From: Roseithermus sacchariphilus
GTDB taxonomy: Bacteria; Bacteroidota; Rhodothermia; Rhodothermales; MEBIC09517
Reading direction: 5' to 3'
Length of the DNA stretch: 64,000 nucleotides
Assembly: GCA_003285105.1 (NCBI GenBank)
Contig: CP030158.1
Location: 3,892,449-3,956,448 of the forward strand
Below are positions 49,872 to 59,232 of the stretch, one piece after another; position 1 is the first letter of the stretch; each line of letters starts with the position of its first letter. The notes beneath the pieces are model-generated. The model saw only the letters and a program-made list of their open reading frames with translations, did not search any database and had not been told where the DNA came from. The translations under genes were made by a program, and so were the position numbers.

Positions 49872-52529
49872 TCAGGCAAAGGTGTAGGTAAAGTTACCCT
49901 CCGCGTCGATGCCGAGTTCGAGGCGGCCGGGCTGGTGGCCTTCGACGAGGTTGGCGAGCAAGGCCCGGGACGCCTCCGGCAACACGTTGCGGTCGATGAT
50001 GAAGTCGACGTTCCGGGCGCCGGTATCGACCTGCGTGCACCGCTCGGCGATGCGCTCGACGACGTCGTCCTGGTAGTCAAAACGGATCCCGTGGGCGGCT
50101 TCGAGGCGGCGGGCGATCTTGCCCAGCTTGAGGCGCACGATGCCCTTCATCGTCTCCCGGTGGAGGGGATAGAAGGGGACGACCTTCATCCGCCCGAGCA
50201 GCGCCGGCTGGAAGTGCTCGGCCAGCGTCGGGTGGATGGCCTGGCGGATCTGATCCGGCGTGGGCCGCTCGCCCTCGGGGCTGACGTAGGTGATGATGTC
50301 GGAGGCGAGGTTGGAGGTCATGATGATGATGGTGTTGCGGAAGTTGATCTCCCGCCCCTCGCCGTCTCGCATGAAGCCTTTGTCGAAGACCTGATAGAAC
50401 AGGTTCATGACGTCCCGGTGCGCCTTTTCGACTTCATCCAGCAGGATGACCGAGTAGGGGCGCTGGCGCACCGCTTCGGTCAGCACCCCGCCCTCGCCGT
50501 AGCCGACGTAGCCGGGCGGCGACCCTTTGAGCTGGGAGACGGTGTGGCTCTCCTGGTATTCGGACATGTTGATCGTCGTCAGGAAGCGCTCCCCGCCGAA
50601 GAGCAGATCGGCCAGCCCCAGGGCCATCTCCGTCTTGCCGACCCCGCTCGGGCCGACGAAGAGGAACACGCCCAGCGGGGCGTCGGGGTTGCCGAGGCCG
50701 GCCTTGGCCGTTCGGATGCTGTCGGCCACCTGGGCGATGGCTTCTTCCTGGCCGAGGATGCGCGTGCCGAGTTGCTCCTCGATGGCGAGCAGCCGCGAGG
50801 CGGTATCCCGCACCATGTCGCCCACGGGGATGCCCGTCCAGTCGGCCACGACCTGGGCGGCCACGTGTTCGTTGACTTCGGCGTGCACCATGGGCTCGTC
50901 CTCCTGCAACGCCGCCAGCTCCTGTTGCAGCGCCGTCAGCTCTTCCCGGATCGCGCCCAGCTCCTCGGCCAGCGGCTCGGAGGCGCCGTCGCCGGCCACC
51001 ATCGTCTCCGGCCGGATCAGGCGGCTCCGCACGTCCAGGATGCGCCGCACCAGGTCTTTCTCACGTTCCCAGCGCGCCTCGACGGCCTCGCGCTTCGCCT
51101 CCAGCGCCTGCAGCTCCTCGCCGAGCGTCGCCAACTCCTCGGCTTCGGTCCGCAGCCCGGCGTCCAGGTCCCGCTGCACCGCCTGGATCTCGATGTTCAG
51201 GTGGGCGATCTGGCGATCCAGGTCCTCCAGCATCCCGGGCCGGGTGGACTGCGTCATGCGGACGCGGGCGCAGGCCGTGTCGAGCAGGTCCACGGCTTTG
51301 TCGGGCAATTGCCGGCCGGAGATGTAGCGGTCCGCCAGCTCGGCGGCCACCTGCACGGCGTCGTCGGTGATCTGCACGCCGTGGTGCTCTTCATACTTGC
51401 TCTTGATGCCGCGCAGCATGATGCCGGCCACCTTGACGGACGGCTCCTCGACCTTGACGAGCTGGAAGCGGCGCTCCAGGGCGGGGTCTTTTTCGATGTA
51501 CTTCTTGTACTCGGACCAGGTGGTGGCGGCCACGGTGCGCAGTTCGCCGCGCGCCAGGGGCGGTTTGAGGAGGTTGGCGGCGTCGCCCGTGCCGGCGCTC
51601 CCGCCCGCCCCGATGAGCGTGTGCGCCTCGTCGATGAACAGGATGATGGGCCGGGCCGCTTCCTTGACGCCCTGGATGACGCCTTTGAGGCGGTTTTCGA
51701 ACTCGCCCTTGACGCTCGCACCGGCCTGCAGCAACCCCAGATCCAGCGTGCGGATGGAGACTTCCTTGAGGCTGTCCGGCACGTCCCCCGCCGCGATGCG
51801 CAGCGCGAGCCCTTCCACGACGGCCGTCTTGCCGACCCCCGCCTCGCCCACGAGAATGGGGTTGTTCTTGCGACGCCGGCTCAGGATGTCGATCACCTGA
51901 CGGATCTCTTTGTCCCGCCCGGAGATGGGGTCGATGGCGCCCGAGCGCGCCCGCTCGGTGAGGTCGACGGTGTAGAGCGCCAGCTCCGGGCGCGTGCCGC
52001 CGGGCGCCGCGCCGGGGGCGGCTCCGGCCGGCGGCGTGCCCTGCGCAGCCCGCTGCTCCTCGACCGACCCGGCCACGATCTCCCGGAACTCCTCGCGCAA
52101 CGCATCCCGCCGCACCTTCGCCAGTCGTTCCATGTAGGGCGCCGCCTGCAGCGCCTCGCTCTCGAGCATCGCCTCGATCAGGTTGCCGGAGCGGATCTCG
52201 TGCTGGCCATGCTGCACGGACGCGATCAGCCAGGCCGCCTCGACCACCTGGAGCATGATCGGGGAGAACGTGGGGCGACCGGTGTTGCCGGTGCGGAACG
52301 CTTCCAGATGTTGCAGGATGGCATCCCGCAGGCGGCCCGGATCAACCTCGAAGTGCTCGCAGATGCGGGCGACGTCGTTGTCGTTCCGCTCGAGCAGTTT
52401 GACGAGCAGGTGCTCGATCGCCACCTCGTAGTGCCCGCGGTTGATGCAGAACCCCGCCGCTCCTTCGAGGGCGTGGGTGGTGTGTTCGTTGAGCTTGCTG
52501 AGCAGCTTCTTGAGGTCTCGGGTGATCAT
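49872..52529 (-). CDS. clpV: ClpV AAA+ ATPase (TssH)
   Basis: 885 residues. A Clp-N domain (about 1-150) is followed by two AAA+ modules: Walker A VGEAGVGKTAVVEG near 220-233 and GPSGVGKTEMALG near 622-635, each with a Walker B (FIDEAHTLIGAGG, LLDEVEKAH). Between them lies the ClpB/ClpV coiled-coil middle domain (about 400-520). The C-terminal ClpB-small domain is present (TQVDTGARNVDFIIDRNVLP). ClpV pulls apart contracted TssBC sheath in the cytoplasm so that subunits can be reused. Its presence marks a classical type i T6SS, since Bacteroidota type iii systems use a different ATPase arrangement. Between tssG and vgrG. Confidence 0.96.
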   Translation of the reverse strand: MITRDLKKLLSKLNEHTTHALEGAAGFCINRGHYEVAIEHLLVKLLERNDNDVARICEHFEVDPGRLRDAILQHLEAFRTGNTGRPTFSPIMLQVVEAAWLIASVQHGQHEIRSGNLIEAMLESEALQAAPYMERLAKVRRDALREEFREIVAGSVEEQRAAQGTPPAGAAPGAAPGGTRPELALYTVDLTERARSGAIDPISGRDKEIRQVIDILSRRRKNNPILVGEAGVGKTAVVEGLALRIAAGDVPDSLKEVSIRTLDLGLLQAGASVKGEFENRLKGVIQGVKEAARPIILFIDEAHTLIGAGGSAGTGDAANLLKPPLARGELRTVAATTWSEYKKYIEKDPALERRFQLVKVEEPSVKVAGIMLRGIKSKYEEHHGVQITDDAVQVAAELADRYISGRQLPDKAVDLLDTACARVRMTQSTRPGMLEDLDRQIAHLNIEIQAVQRDLDAGLRTEAEELATLGEELQALEAKREAVEARWEREKDLVRRILDVRSRLIRPETMVAGDGASEPLAEELGAIREELTALQQELAALQEDEPMVHAEVNEHVAAQVVADWTGIPVGDMVRDTASRLLAIEEQLGTRILGQEEAIAQVADSIRTAKAGLGNPDAPLGVFLFVGPSGVGKTEMALGLADLLFGGERFLTTINMSEYQESHTVSQLKGSPPGYVGYGEGGVLTEAVRQRPYSVILLDEVEKAHRDVMNLFYQVFDKGFMRDGEGREINFRNTIIIMTSNLASDIITYVSPEGERPTPDQIRQAIHPTLAEHFQPALLGRMKVVPFYPLHRETMKGIVRLKLGKIARRLEAAHGIRFDYQDDVVERIAERCTQVDTGARNVDFIIDRNVLPEASRALLANLVEGHQPGRLELGIDAEGNFTYTFA

Positions 52530-52637
52530 GGCACCAGCGGTTGGTTAGGCGGTTGCCGGAAGGCGCGGTGCCCCCGGAGGGACCGCCGCGATGGATACGA
52601 GGCGGGGCAAGCCGGCACTCGGCCCCACCGGCGGGCT

Positions 52638-53690
52638 TCAGGCCGCCCCGGTCGGGTACGACACGACGCGGTGCATCAGGCCGGCACGCGTGGCGCCCAG
52701 GCAGGTCGTCAGGCCCAGCCGGGCCCGCCGGTCGCCCAGGCGGAGCCGTGGCATCTCGGCCGCCCGGACGACGAGCTCGACGTCGTAGGCCAGCGTGTGG
52801 GCGGTGTACATGCAGACCAGATCCCGCAGCCGGCGGGCCTGTGTCCCACCCGGCAACAGCGACAGGTACGTCTCCAGACCGAGGGGGCCCAGCCGGATGC
52901 GAAACGTGCCGGCTACGTCGTAGACACGTTCACCGAGGAGGGCATCCTCGCCCAGACGCATTCCCACCCGGCGCCCCAGACGCCCGCGATGCGGGAGCGG
53001 CACCCAGGTGGGCACGAACTCCTGAATGTGCACCGGCACCGCCCCCAGCAGCGTCTGCACCAGGCTTCGGAGCCCCTCCGCATTGCGGGGCCGATGCGCG
53101 AGACGCGCCGCGAAGGCACTCAGGAGAAACGGCGACGTGGGCGGGGCGGCGGCGCCCGGTGTGCCCAGCCCGGCCACGGCCAGGAAGCGCCGCAGATCCG
53201 CCTGCTGCCCGGCATCCGGGTCGTGCAGGTGAGGACGGTACTTCTTCCAGGCCCGGTAGAAGTAGGCGTAGAAGCGCTGGTTGAAGAGGTCCAGGAACGC
53301 CTTCAGCGGCTCCGCCTCGGCCTGCTCCTGCGTGATCGGCTCGAAGAACGCGGGGGGCATGGGGGCGTCGATGCCGTAGAGGCCCAGGAAGGTCGCCACC
53401 ACCTCCACGTGCGGCACCGGGCCGTCGTGCCACGTCACCCGCCGGATATCGGCCGGGGGAAACACCATGGCGGGATCCGGCCGGAAGCGGATGCGCTCGG
53501 CCGGCCCGGCCCCGGACGTCCCCGGTTTCGGCGCCTCCGGGAACAGGCGCTCCAGCAGCCGGACGGCCTGGTAGAAATTGAACCGGTATCCCTCCCGCAG
53601 CAACCGCGCATAGAGGCTCTGCGGAGGAAACGGCACGCCGGCATCCGGGCCGCCTACAGAAGAGGTCTGTCGCCGCGCTGAGGGTTCCAT
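52638..53690 (-). CDS. tssG: T6SS baseplate protein TssG
   Basis: 350 residues. The N-terminus shows the TssG pattern LYARLLREGYRFNFYQAVRLLERLFP in outline (tyrosine-rich helix LREGYRFNFYQAVRLLE, followed by IRFRP and FPPADI). Later come LGLYGIDAPMPPAF and FLDLFNQRFYAYFYRAW, strong TssG/VasB hallmarks. It forms the wedge with TssF, TssE and TssK. The ATG at 53690 lies 37 bases inside the end of tssF, so the two genes overlap and are probably translated together. A longer in-frame reading further upstream lies wholly inside tssF and is not used. Confidence 0.92.
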   Translation of the reverse strand: MEPSARRQTSSVGGPDAGVPFPPQSLYARLLREGYRFNFYQAVRLLERLFPEAPKPGTSGAGPAERIRFRPDPAMVFPPADIRRVTWHDGPVPHVEVVATFLGLYGIDAPMPPAFFEPITQEQAEAEPLKAFLDLFNQRFYAYFYRAWKKYRPHLHDPDAGQQADLRRFLAVAGLGTPGAAAPPTSPFLLSAFAARLAHRPRNAEGLRSLVQTLLGAVPVHIQEFVPTWVPLPHRGRLGRRVGMRLGEDALLGERVYDVAGTFRIRLGPLGLETYLSLLPGGTQARRLRDLVCMYTAHTLAYDVELVVRAAEMPRLRLGDRRARLGLTTCLGATRAGLMHRVVSYPTGAA

Positions 53691-55429
53691 GTATACACGG
53701 TCCCCGAAGGGATCGTCAGAATGCGAAGGTCGACGAACGAATTGATGGTGGCATAGAGCGAGAAGAAGCGGCTCATCACCAGCCCGAACAGACACAGATC
53801 CCCTTCGTCGGCGAAGAAGTCTTCCCGGATCTGCATCGTCACCACGGCCCCCCGCACCACCCCGCCGCGATGGACCCGCACGCCGGGCGCCCAGGTGACG
53901 TCCTCGATGCCCTGCATACGCCGCAGATTCCGCCGCCGGCTGGCATCGCCCTCCGTCCAGTCGTACAGATCGATCAGCCCGACGACGGCCTCGCGGGTGG
54001 CTACCGAGAGGTAGTTGAAGGACCAGTGCGAGATCAGCTTCCAGAAGTAGTCCCGTTCGCGGTCGATGGGAGGGATCCAGCGGCGGGTGGGCCGGGTGAG
54101 GTTGGTGGGCCGCACGATCTGCGGCACGTCCGGCGCCAGCTGGCTGATCATGCCCTCCTGCAGCTTTTCGTGGGGGAGGTTGCCATTGGTGGCCTGCACG
54201 CTCACCGAGAGCGTCTCCGGCTTCAGCGCCGCCTCGCGGTCCTGCTCGGGCAGGCCGAGGGAGAGGTACACGTGCGGCCGCCGTCCGGCATCCAGGCGGC
54301 GGGTGGTCGTGTAATGGCGCCCCCCCGGGACGCCGGCCAGATGCCGGAAGGCGTAGAACGGCTCGTAGGTATGGCGCCGCCCCGTGGCATCTTCGATGCC
54401 GGTGACGGAGCGAACATCGTAGACCTCCAGGCTCTTGCGGTGGCGAGTGCTCGGCAACACGCGGTACTCGGCTTCGAACCCTTCCGACCGGATCGGCTCG
54501 GCATCTTCCTCGAAGAGGTTGACCACGGGCGTGCAGAAGAGCCGGATCTCCTCCGTGCCGAAGCGGCGTTCTTCGGGAAAGGCCCGGTCGAACCACACGT
54601 CTACGTCGAAGGCTTCCAGATCGCCGGAGAGCGGGAGACGGTCCAGGCCCTGCAGGTCCACGAACCAGAATTTACGCTGGAAGCACAGGTATTCCTGGAG
54701 GAGCCGGTACCCGGAGAAGGTGTGCGGGCCGGCCGGCAGCAGGGCTTCGTCGTCCTCGAAGCCCACGGGGCGCACCCACTCCTGCCCCGTCAGGCCCGGC
54801 ATCTGATCGGGCGGCGTATCCGGCGGTCCCGCGGCGAGGCGCCGCACGTGCCGCGTGAAGTGCAGATGCAGCGCCGAGGCCGTCCCGGGATCGGCGTGGA
54901 AATACAGACGCAGCGACCGCAGATCCAGGTTCTCCAGGGTGGCCCCGCGCTCCAGTTCGAAGCGGAGCCGCACCCGGCTCGTGCGGTCGGGCATCCAGTT
55001 CAGCGTGACCTCCCGCAGGTGCAGCGGCTGCAGCAGCACCTCCTGCGTGGTGCGGAACCGGCAGATGGTGTATTCGTCGCCCACCGGCACGGACCGCACT
55101 TCGGTGCCCCGGGGTAGCGGCGTGACCTCCTGCACCAGCCCCGGCTTCGGCTCGAGCTGCACGATGGCGCAGGCCGGCAGGGGCTTCAGAAACTGCGGCG
55201 CGATCAGGTGCAGCAGGCCCTCGGTATACTGCGGCAACTCATCGTCGAGCTGCTCGCGGATGCGGCCGGTGAGGAAGGCAAACCCCTCGAAGAGCCGCTC
55301 CACGTAGGGGTCCCGGTCCGTGAGGCTGTCGATGTTGAGGTAGCGCGCCACGTCCGGGTGCTCCTCCGCGAAGGCCTTGCCGGCCTCCTGGAGGTAGCGC
55401 ATCTCTTCATCGTAATACCGCCGGTTCAT
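53654..55429 (-). CDS. tssF: T6SS baseplate protein TssF
   Basis: 591 residues, the usual TssF length. It starts MNRRYYDEEMRYLQEAGKAF and continues with DPYVERLFEGFAFLTGRI, then YTEGLLHLIAPQFLKPLP, all strongly diagnostic. The C-terminus has FSLYATINSFVDLRILTIPSG. TssF is the larger wedge subunit of the cytoplasmic baseplate on which the sheath assembles. The ATG at 55429 is preferred to a GTG two codons upstream. It overlaps tssG by 37 bases at its 3' end. Confidence 0.94.
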   Translation of the reverse strand: MNRRYYDEEMRYLQEAGKAFAEEHPDVARYLNIDSLTDRDPYVERLFEGFAFLTGRIREQLDDELPQYTEGLLHLIAPQFLKPLPACAIVQLEPKPGLVQEVTPLPRGTEVRSVPVGDEYTICRFRTTQEVLLQPLHLREVTLNWMPDRTSRVRLRFELERGATLENLDLRSLRLYFHADPGTASALHLHFTRHVRRLAAGPPDTPPDQMPGLTGQEWVRPVGFEDDEALLPAGPHTFSGYRLLQEYLCFQRKFWFVDLQGLDRLPLSGDLEAFDVDVWFDRAFPEERRFGTEEIRLFCTPVVNLFEEDAEPIRSEGFEAEYRVLPSTRHRKSLEVYDVRSVTGIEDATGRRHTYEPFYAFRHLAGVPGGRHYTTTRRLDAGRRPHVYLSLGLPEQDREAALKPETLSVSVQATNGNLPHEKLQEGMISQLAPDVPQIVRPTNLTRPTRRWIPPIDRERDYFWKLISHWSFNYLSVATREAVVGLIDLYDWTEGDASRRRNLRRMQGIEDVTWAPGVRVHRGGVVRGAVVTMQIREDFFADEGDLCLFGLVMSRFFSLYATINSFVDLRILTIPSGTVYTWNPQRGDRPLL

Positions 55430-55530
55430 AACCACGCTGTGGAATCCGGGAGGGGGATGGCAACGGCAGGCGTCTGGCAGGCGTCCGGCCGGGGTGCAGA
55501 GCGGTTCCGCGCGCCCCGGAGCCGCAGAGG

Positions 55531-55950
55531 CTAATCCTGCCGCGTGTAGGGCATCACGTGTGCGGCCTCGATCGAGGAGAACGTCGTCTGGAAGCGCACC
55601 GGGGTGCGATCCACCAGCTCGGCCGAGAGCAGGAACTCCAGCCGCATGGCATACGGATCGATGGGCTGCGCCTTGATCCGAATGCGCCGGAGCCGCGGTT
55701 CGTACCGTTGCACGGCCTTCAGAAGGGCCTCGCGCAACTTCTCCACCGAGTCCGGGATGTCCCGGTAGATCTCCGTGATGTCCGGCAGGCCGTAATCGGG
55801 CAGGTGCCGGATGGACCCGCGCCGGGTGTTGAACAGGCGCTCCAGGTTGCCCAAGATGCTCGGCACCCGGTGATACGCCTCGTGGATCTCATCCACCCGG
55901 CGGCCGTCGGCAAAGCGCCCGCTGAGGACGTCGTAGAGGCTGGCTTGCAT
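55531..55950 (-). CDS. tssE: T6SS baseplate protein TssE (gp25-like)
   Basis: 139 residues of the phage gp25/TssE family. Visible signatures are SVEKLREALLKAVQRYEPRL and RIRIKAQPIDPYAMRLEF, preceded by SIRHLPDYGLPDITEIYRDI. The wall-side N-terminus MQASLYDVLSGRF is typical. TssE links the baseplate to the sheath and starts its polymerisation. It lies 101 bp after hcp and 101 bp before tssF. Confidence 0.94.
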   Translation of the reverse strand: MQASLYDVLSGRFADGRRVDEIHEAYHRVPSILGNLERLFNTRRGSIRHLPDYGLPDITEIYRDIPDSVEKLREALLKAVQRYEPRLRRIRIKAQPIDPYAMRLEFLLSAELVDRTPVRFQTTFSSIEAAHVMPYTRQD

Positions 55951-56051
55951 GCGACAGCGTCGTTCGTCCGCGTCATTGGCGGAACCTGAACGGAAAGGCC
56001 GCTCCGCCCGGACGGGACGGAACGGCCTTCCGCATCTTCGCGGCGGCGGTC

Positions 56052-56522
56052 CTAGGCCGCCACTTCGGCCCAGGCGTCCTCAAACTCATACCCCTCCTCG
56101 TGCCGCCAGTTGATCTTCTCATAGAGCAACTTGAGCCGCTCCAGATGCACGTATTGCTCCTTGCTCGGCTCCTTCGTGTTGGGCAGGATCTGCTCGACGG
56201 CAGCCACCTTCACGTTCGTCAGCGTGTGCGTGAAATAGAGCGTCTCCCGGCCGTCGACGATGCGGTACCACTCGATCTTGAGTTCATCGAGCGTCTCGCC
56301 CGTGCAACAGGCCTTATACATGTTCACCGAGGCCGTGTCGATCTCTTTGATGACCTCCACCGCACCGTGCACCCGAGCCCCGCTGACGCGGCCCATCTGC
56401 GTATCGATCGGGGAATAGACCTGATGGTGGAATTCGATCACGGCCGAGCTGCCTTCGCGACCGCCCTTGGTGTTGGCACCTTTGATGCCGTCCGAGTAGT
56501 ACAGAGCACCTTCGAGAGCCAT
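56052..56522 (-). CDS. hcp: Hcp tube protein (TssD)
   Basis: 156 residues of the Hcp family: an N-terminal strand, IEFHHQVYSPIDTQMGRVSG, the ARVHGAVEVIKEID core and the late strand KIEWYRIVDGRETLYFTHTL region with VAAVEQILPN. Six copies form rings that stack to the inner tube. A strong Shine-Dalgarno, GGAGG, lies 7 bases before the ATG, the best in the T6SS block, consistent with the large amount of Hcp needed. Two adjacent cysteines (KACCTG near residues 71-72) are unusual and could cross-link neighbouring subunits. Confidence 0.95.
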   Translation of the reverse strand: MALEGALYYSDGIKGANTKGGREGSSAVIEFHHQVYSPIDTQMGRVSGARVHGAVEVIKEIDTASVNMYKACCTGETLDELKIEWYRIVDGRETLYFTHTLTNVKVAAVEQILPNTKEPSKEQYVHLERLKLLYEKINWRHEEGYEFEDAWAEVAA

Positions 56523-56664
56523 GGTTGAGCCTCCAGATACGATTGGTTGGAAAAGTACGCGTGTGCTTGCGAGTCGCCGAACCGGAAGGGCCGACGGGAA
56601 AGGAAATCGGGAGGCACCTCTGCACGAAGGCGCCGGGCCGACGCCGGTATCGCCTCCCGGTACG

Positions 56665-58194
56665 TCAGCCCTGCTTCGGCATCTTGCCGACGAGCGACAG
56701 GTTGATGTCCATGCCCTCCACCTGGAAGTGCGGCTGAATCATCATGTCGACCCGGAAGAATCCGGGGTTTTCTTCGATCTCGCTGACCGTCACCTGCCCG
56801 TTCTTGAGCGGATACTTGGCGATCATGTCCTCCGACGGATTCGGCATCTTGGTAACGAGGCTGCTGAGCCAGCGGTTGAGCTCCTCCTGGATCTTCGTGG
56901 CATCCTTCGTTGTGCCGATATTCTCGCGCTGGAGAACCTTCAGGTAGTGCGCGATGCGCGAGGCCAGCATGATGTAGGGCAGGCGCGCGTTGACGCGGCT
57001 GTTGGCCGTCGCCGCCGGATCGTCGTACACCTTCGGCTTCTGCGCCGAGTTGGCCGAGAAGAAGCAGGCGTAATCGCGACCTTCGTAGATGCTCAACGGG
57101 ATGAAGCCCAGGTTGGCCGCCTGGAACTCCAGCGTCTCGCTGATGGGGACCTCCGTCGGAATCTTCATCTCCTTGCCCTTGCCGACGTCGTAGAGATGAA
57201 TCGGCAGGTCATCCACCCGGCCGCCGGACTGCGGCCCGCGGATCTGCACGCACCATCCGTCCTGCATGTGTGCCCGGATCATGTTGGCGGCAAACGCCCA
57301 TGAGGCATTGCCCCAGAGGTACTTCTCGTGGTCCGCTCCCTTGACGTCTTCGGTGTAATTGAAATTCTTCGTCGCCACGGTGTCGGGGCCGTAGGGCAGC
57401 CGCAGCATGAACCGCGGGAAAGTCAGCCCGACGTACCGGGCATCCTCCGACTCCCGGAAGGCATTCCACTTCATGTACTCCGCCGTCTGCATGTAGGCCT
57501 CCAGGTCGGGAATCTTCTTCCAGTCCTCGAAGGTCTCCTTCCCGAAGAAGCGGGGTCCCACATTCCCGATGAAGGGGCAATGCGAGGCCGCCGCCACCTG
57601 CGAGATCTGTTGCAACAGTGCAATGTCTTGCGGGGACGTGTCGAACTCGTAGTTCGACACCATCACGCTGTACGGATCCGCACCGGGCTGGTCGTAGGCG
57701 TTGGTGTAGACGTGCTTGTACAGGGCCGACTGAATCAACTCGGGGGCGTCCTCGAACGACTCCAGCAGCGCCGCTTTCGAGACGTTCAGCATCTCGATAC
57801 GCACGTTCTTGCGGAAGTCCGTCCGGTCCACGACGTGCTTGACGCCCCGCCAGGCGGATTCTAGCTGCTGGAACTTCTCGTGGTGCATGACGGCATCCAG
57901 CTGCTGGCTGATCTTCTGATCGAGCTGCGCCACGAGGCTGTCCAGCAGTTCCTTGTCGATGCGGTCGACGGGCGTTTCCTGCTCGCTGACGGCGTCGAAG
58001 AAGACCCGGAGCGCGGCGGCCATGAGCGCCCCCCGCGGCTTCTCCGAGTTGGTGAACGCATCATCGAACTCCTCGATGTCGACGGGGGCGGACGGTGCCG
58101 TGGCATCCACCTTCGCGAAGATACTGTCGAGGAGACTCCCCTCGGCAACGGCTTCGGCGGCCTGTGCCGCCGCTTCTTGTTTTGCTTCGGCCAT
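56665..58194 (-). CDS. tssC: T6SS sheath large subunit TssC
   Basis: 509 residues. Typical TssC signatures are LDAVMHHEKFQQLESAWRG, DRTDFRKNVRIEMLNVSK, HCPFIGNVGPRFFG and NASWAFAANMIRAHMQDGWC, ending with the helix-strand tail FRVDMMIQPHFQVEGMDINL. With TssB it forms the contractile sheath around the Hcp tube. It starts 80 bp after tssB and is followed by hcp after 142 bp. Confidence 0.96.
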   Translation of the reverse strand: MAEAKQEAAAQAAEAVAEGSLLDSIFAKVDATAPSAPVDIEEFDDAFTNSEKPRGALMAAALRVFFDAVSEQETPVDRIDKELLDSLVAQLDQKISQQLDAVMHHEKFQQLESAWRGVKHVVDRTDFRKNVRIEMLNVSKAALLESFEDAPELIQSALYKHVYTNAYDQPGADPYSVMVSNYEFDTSPQDIALLQQISQVAAASHCPFIGNVGPRFFGKETFEDWKKIPDLEAYMQTAEYMKWNAFRESEDARYVGLTFPRFMLRLPYGPDTVATKNFNYTEDVKGADHEKYLWGNASWAFAANMIRAHMQDGWCVQIRGPQSGGRVDDLPIHLYDVGKGKEMKIPTEVPISETLEFQAANLGFIPLSIYEGRDYACFFSANSAQKPKVYDDPAATANSRVNARLPYIMLASRIAHYLKVLQRENIGTTKDATKIQEELNRWLSSLVTKMPNPSEDMIAKYPLKNGQVTVSEIEENPGFFRVDMMIQPHFQVEGMDINLSLVGKMPKQG

Positions 58195-58274
58195 GTCTGA
58201 AACCTGGTTGTCTACGAAAATCCGGTGTGACCTCCGTACGGAAGTCCACCGCCACGTCGCGCTCCCGGCCCGCG

Positions 58275-58793
58275 TCAGCCGTCACCCCCTTCTTCCGGGG
58301 CCTCTTTCTTGACGACCTGGTCCAGCTCCTGCATCAGCTTCTCCATCTGCGCGGGATCCTGCACGATCGCTTCGAGCTGCTTCCGGAACTGGCTCAGGCT
58401 GACCACGCGGTTGCGCAGATCCTGCAGCAAATTCCGCATCGCGACCAGCCGGTTGATCTGCGGTACCTGCCGGGCCACTTCCTCGGGTCGGAAGGAGTTC
58501 ATGTTCTCGAACTTGAGATGGACGGGAATCTCTTCGTCCCCTCCCTTGAGCTTGTCCGGCACGGAATAGCTCAACTCCAGCTCCATCGACTTCATCACGG
58601 AGTCGAAGTTATCCTTGTTGATGTTGATGACCTCGCGATCCTCGACCGGGGTCTCCTCCTCCCGTCCTTTGAAATCCCCCATCAGCATCATCCGGTGGGG
58701 CAACTCCACCTTCTCTTTCGCATTGCCTTTCTGGACCTCCAGAAACAGGTTGATGCGGGCCGGGGGTTTTTCACGCTGGAAGCTTTTCGACAT
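58275..58793 (-). CDS. tssB: T6SS sheath small subunit TssB
   Basis: 172 residues. Signatures are a basic N-terminus with KPPARINLFLEVQKG, the strand RMMLMGDFKGREEETPVED, LSYSVPDKLKGG and the conserved FRPEEVARQVPQINRL helix, ending in a helix thought to be bound by ClpV. It interlocks with TssC. The ATG at 58793 has GAGGTG about 5 bases upstream. It is the first gene after the 439-bp regulatory gap and so may head the Hcp-sheath transcript. Confidence 0.95.
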   Translation of the reverse strand: MSKSFQREKPPARINLFLEVQKGNAKEKVELPHRMMLMGDFKGREEETPVEDREVININKDNFDSVMKSMELELSYSVPDKLKGGDEEIPVHLKFENMNSFRPEEVARQVPQINRLVAMRNLLQDLRNRVVSLSQFRKQLEAIVQDPAQMEKLMQELDQVVKKEAPEEGGDG

Positions 58794-58922
58794 GGGGGCA
58801 CCTCAGGGCTTCGACGAATGACGTCTGGATTCGATGGGTTGCGTCGGAAGAACGGCGTCTGGACAGGTCGGATGTGCAGGCTACCGGTGTAGCAGGAACA
58901 CGCTGGTCGTTGGGGCCGCTCA

Positions 58923-58946
58923 CTGAGACGGCACGCACCGTCTCAG
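58923..58946. promoter_or_regulatory. Perfect inverted repeat upstream of tssB
   Basis: CTGAGACGG (58923-58931), a 6-base loop and CCGTCTCAG (58938-58946) form a perfect 9-bp-stem palindrome 130 bp upstream of the tssB start. There is no T tract on either side, so it is more likely an operator for a dimeric regulator or an RNA hairpin in the tssB leader than a terminator. Confidence 0.55.
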
Positions 58947-59173
58947 GACGACCATCCGGGCCTCATGGCCTGGCACCGGCGTAGATCCCCGGGGCGCCTG
59001 GCGTCACCCCCCTATCTGGAGAAACGTACGACACCCACGCTACCGGTCACGCGTGGGGAAACGTGTTACAGAAGACTGGACGGGCGGTACCGGAAGACCG
59101 CAGAGCTGGCTGCAAATGACCCCGAGTTCACGAGAGCACGAGGCAGATGCCGTTGGGATGGTCGATCGTTGCT

Positions 59174-59201
59174 AACCTACGTAAAATTTCGGGAAAGTCA
59201 A
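59174..59201 (-). promoter_or_regulatory. Possible sigma-70-like promoter for tssB operon
   Basis: On the minus strand TTGACT (59201-59196) and TAGGTT (59179-59174) are separated by 16 bp in the A+T-rich part of the gap. This would place the tssB start about 375 bases downstream, a long leader that includes the inverted repeat. Score is by eye and only moderate. Confidence 0.35.
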
Positions 59202-59232
59202 GAATGGATAAAGAGCATTTATTGCCTCACTT

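Larger units (their letters stand above)
58794..59232. other. 439-bp non-coding gap between tssA and tssB
   Basis: This is the longest gene-free stretch in the window and has no credible open frame. The part next to the tssA stop (59175-59232) is markedly A+T-rich. It holds a perfect 9-bp-stem inverted repeat (58923-58946) and a possible sigma-70-like promoter (59174-59201), both facing tssB. No -24/-12 sigma-54 promoter (TGGC...GC) was seen in a by-eye search of the minus strand, which does not exclude one. Confidence 0.7.

Noticed and set aside
49935-53681. A 1248-codon plus-strand frame opposite clpV and tssG
   Set aside because: Antisense of ClpV and TssG, with biased composition and no domain.
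52638-54596. Longer version of tssG starting upstream of 53690
   Set aside because: The extra residues lie wholly out of frame inside tssF and show no TssG similarity.
58972-58990. TGGCAC near 58970 as a sigma-54 -24 element
   Set aside because: It is on the plus strand, facing away from tssB, and no GC dinucleotide element follows at the right spacing.
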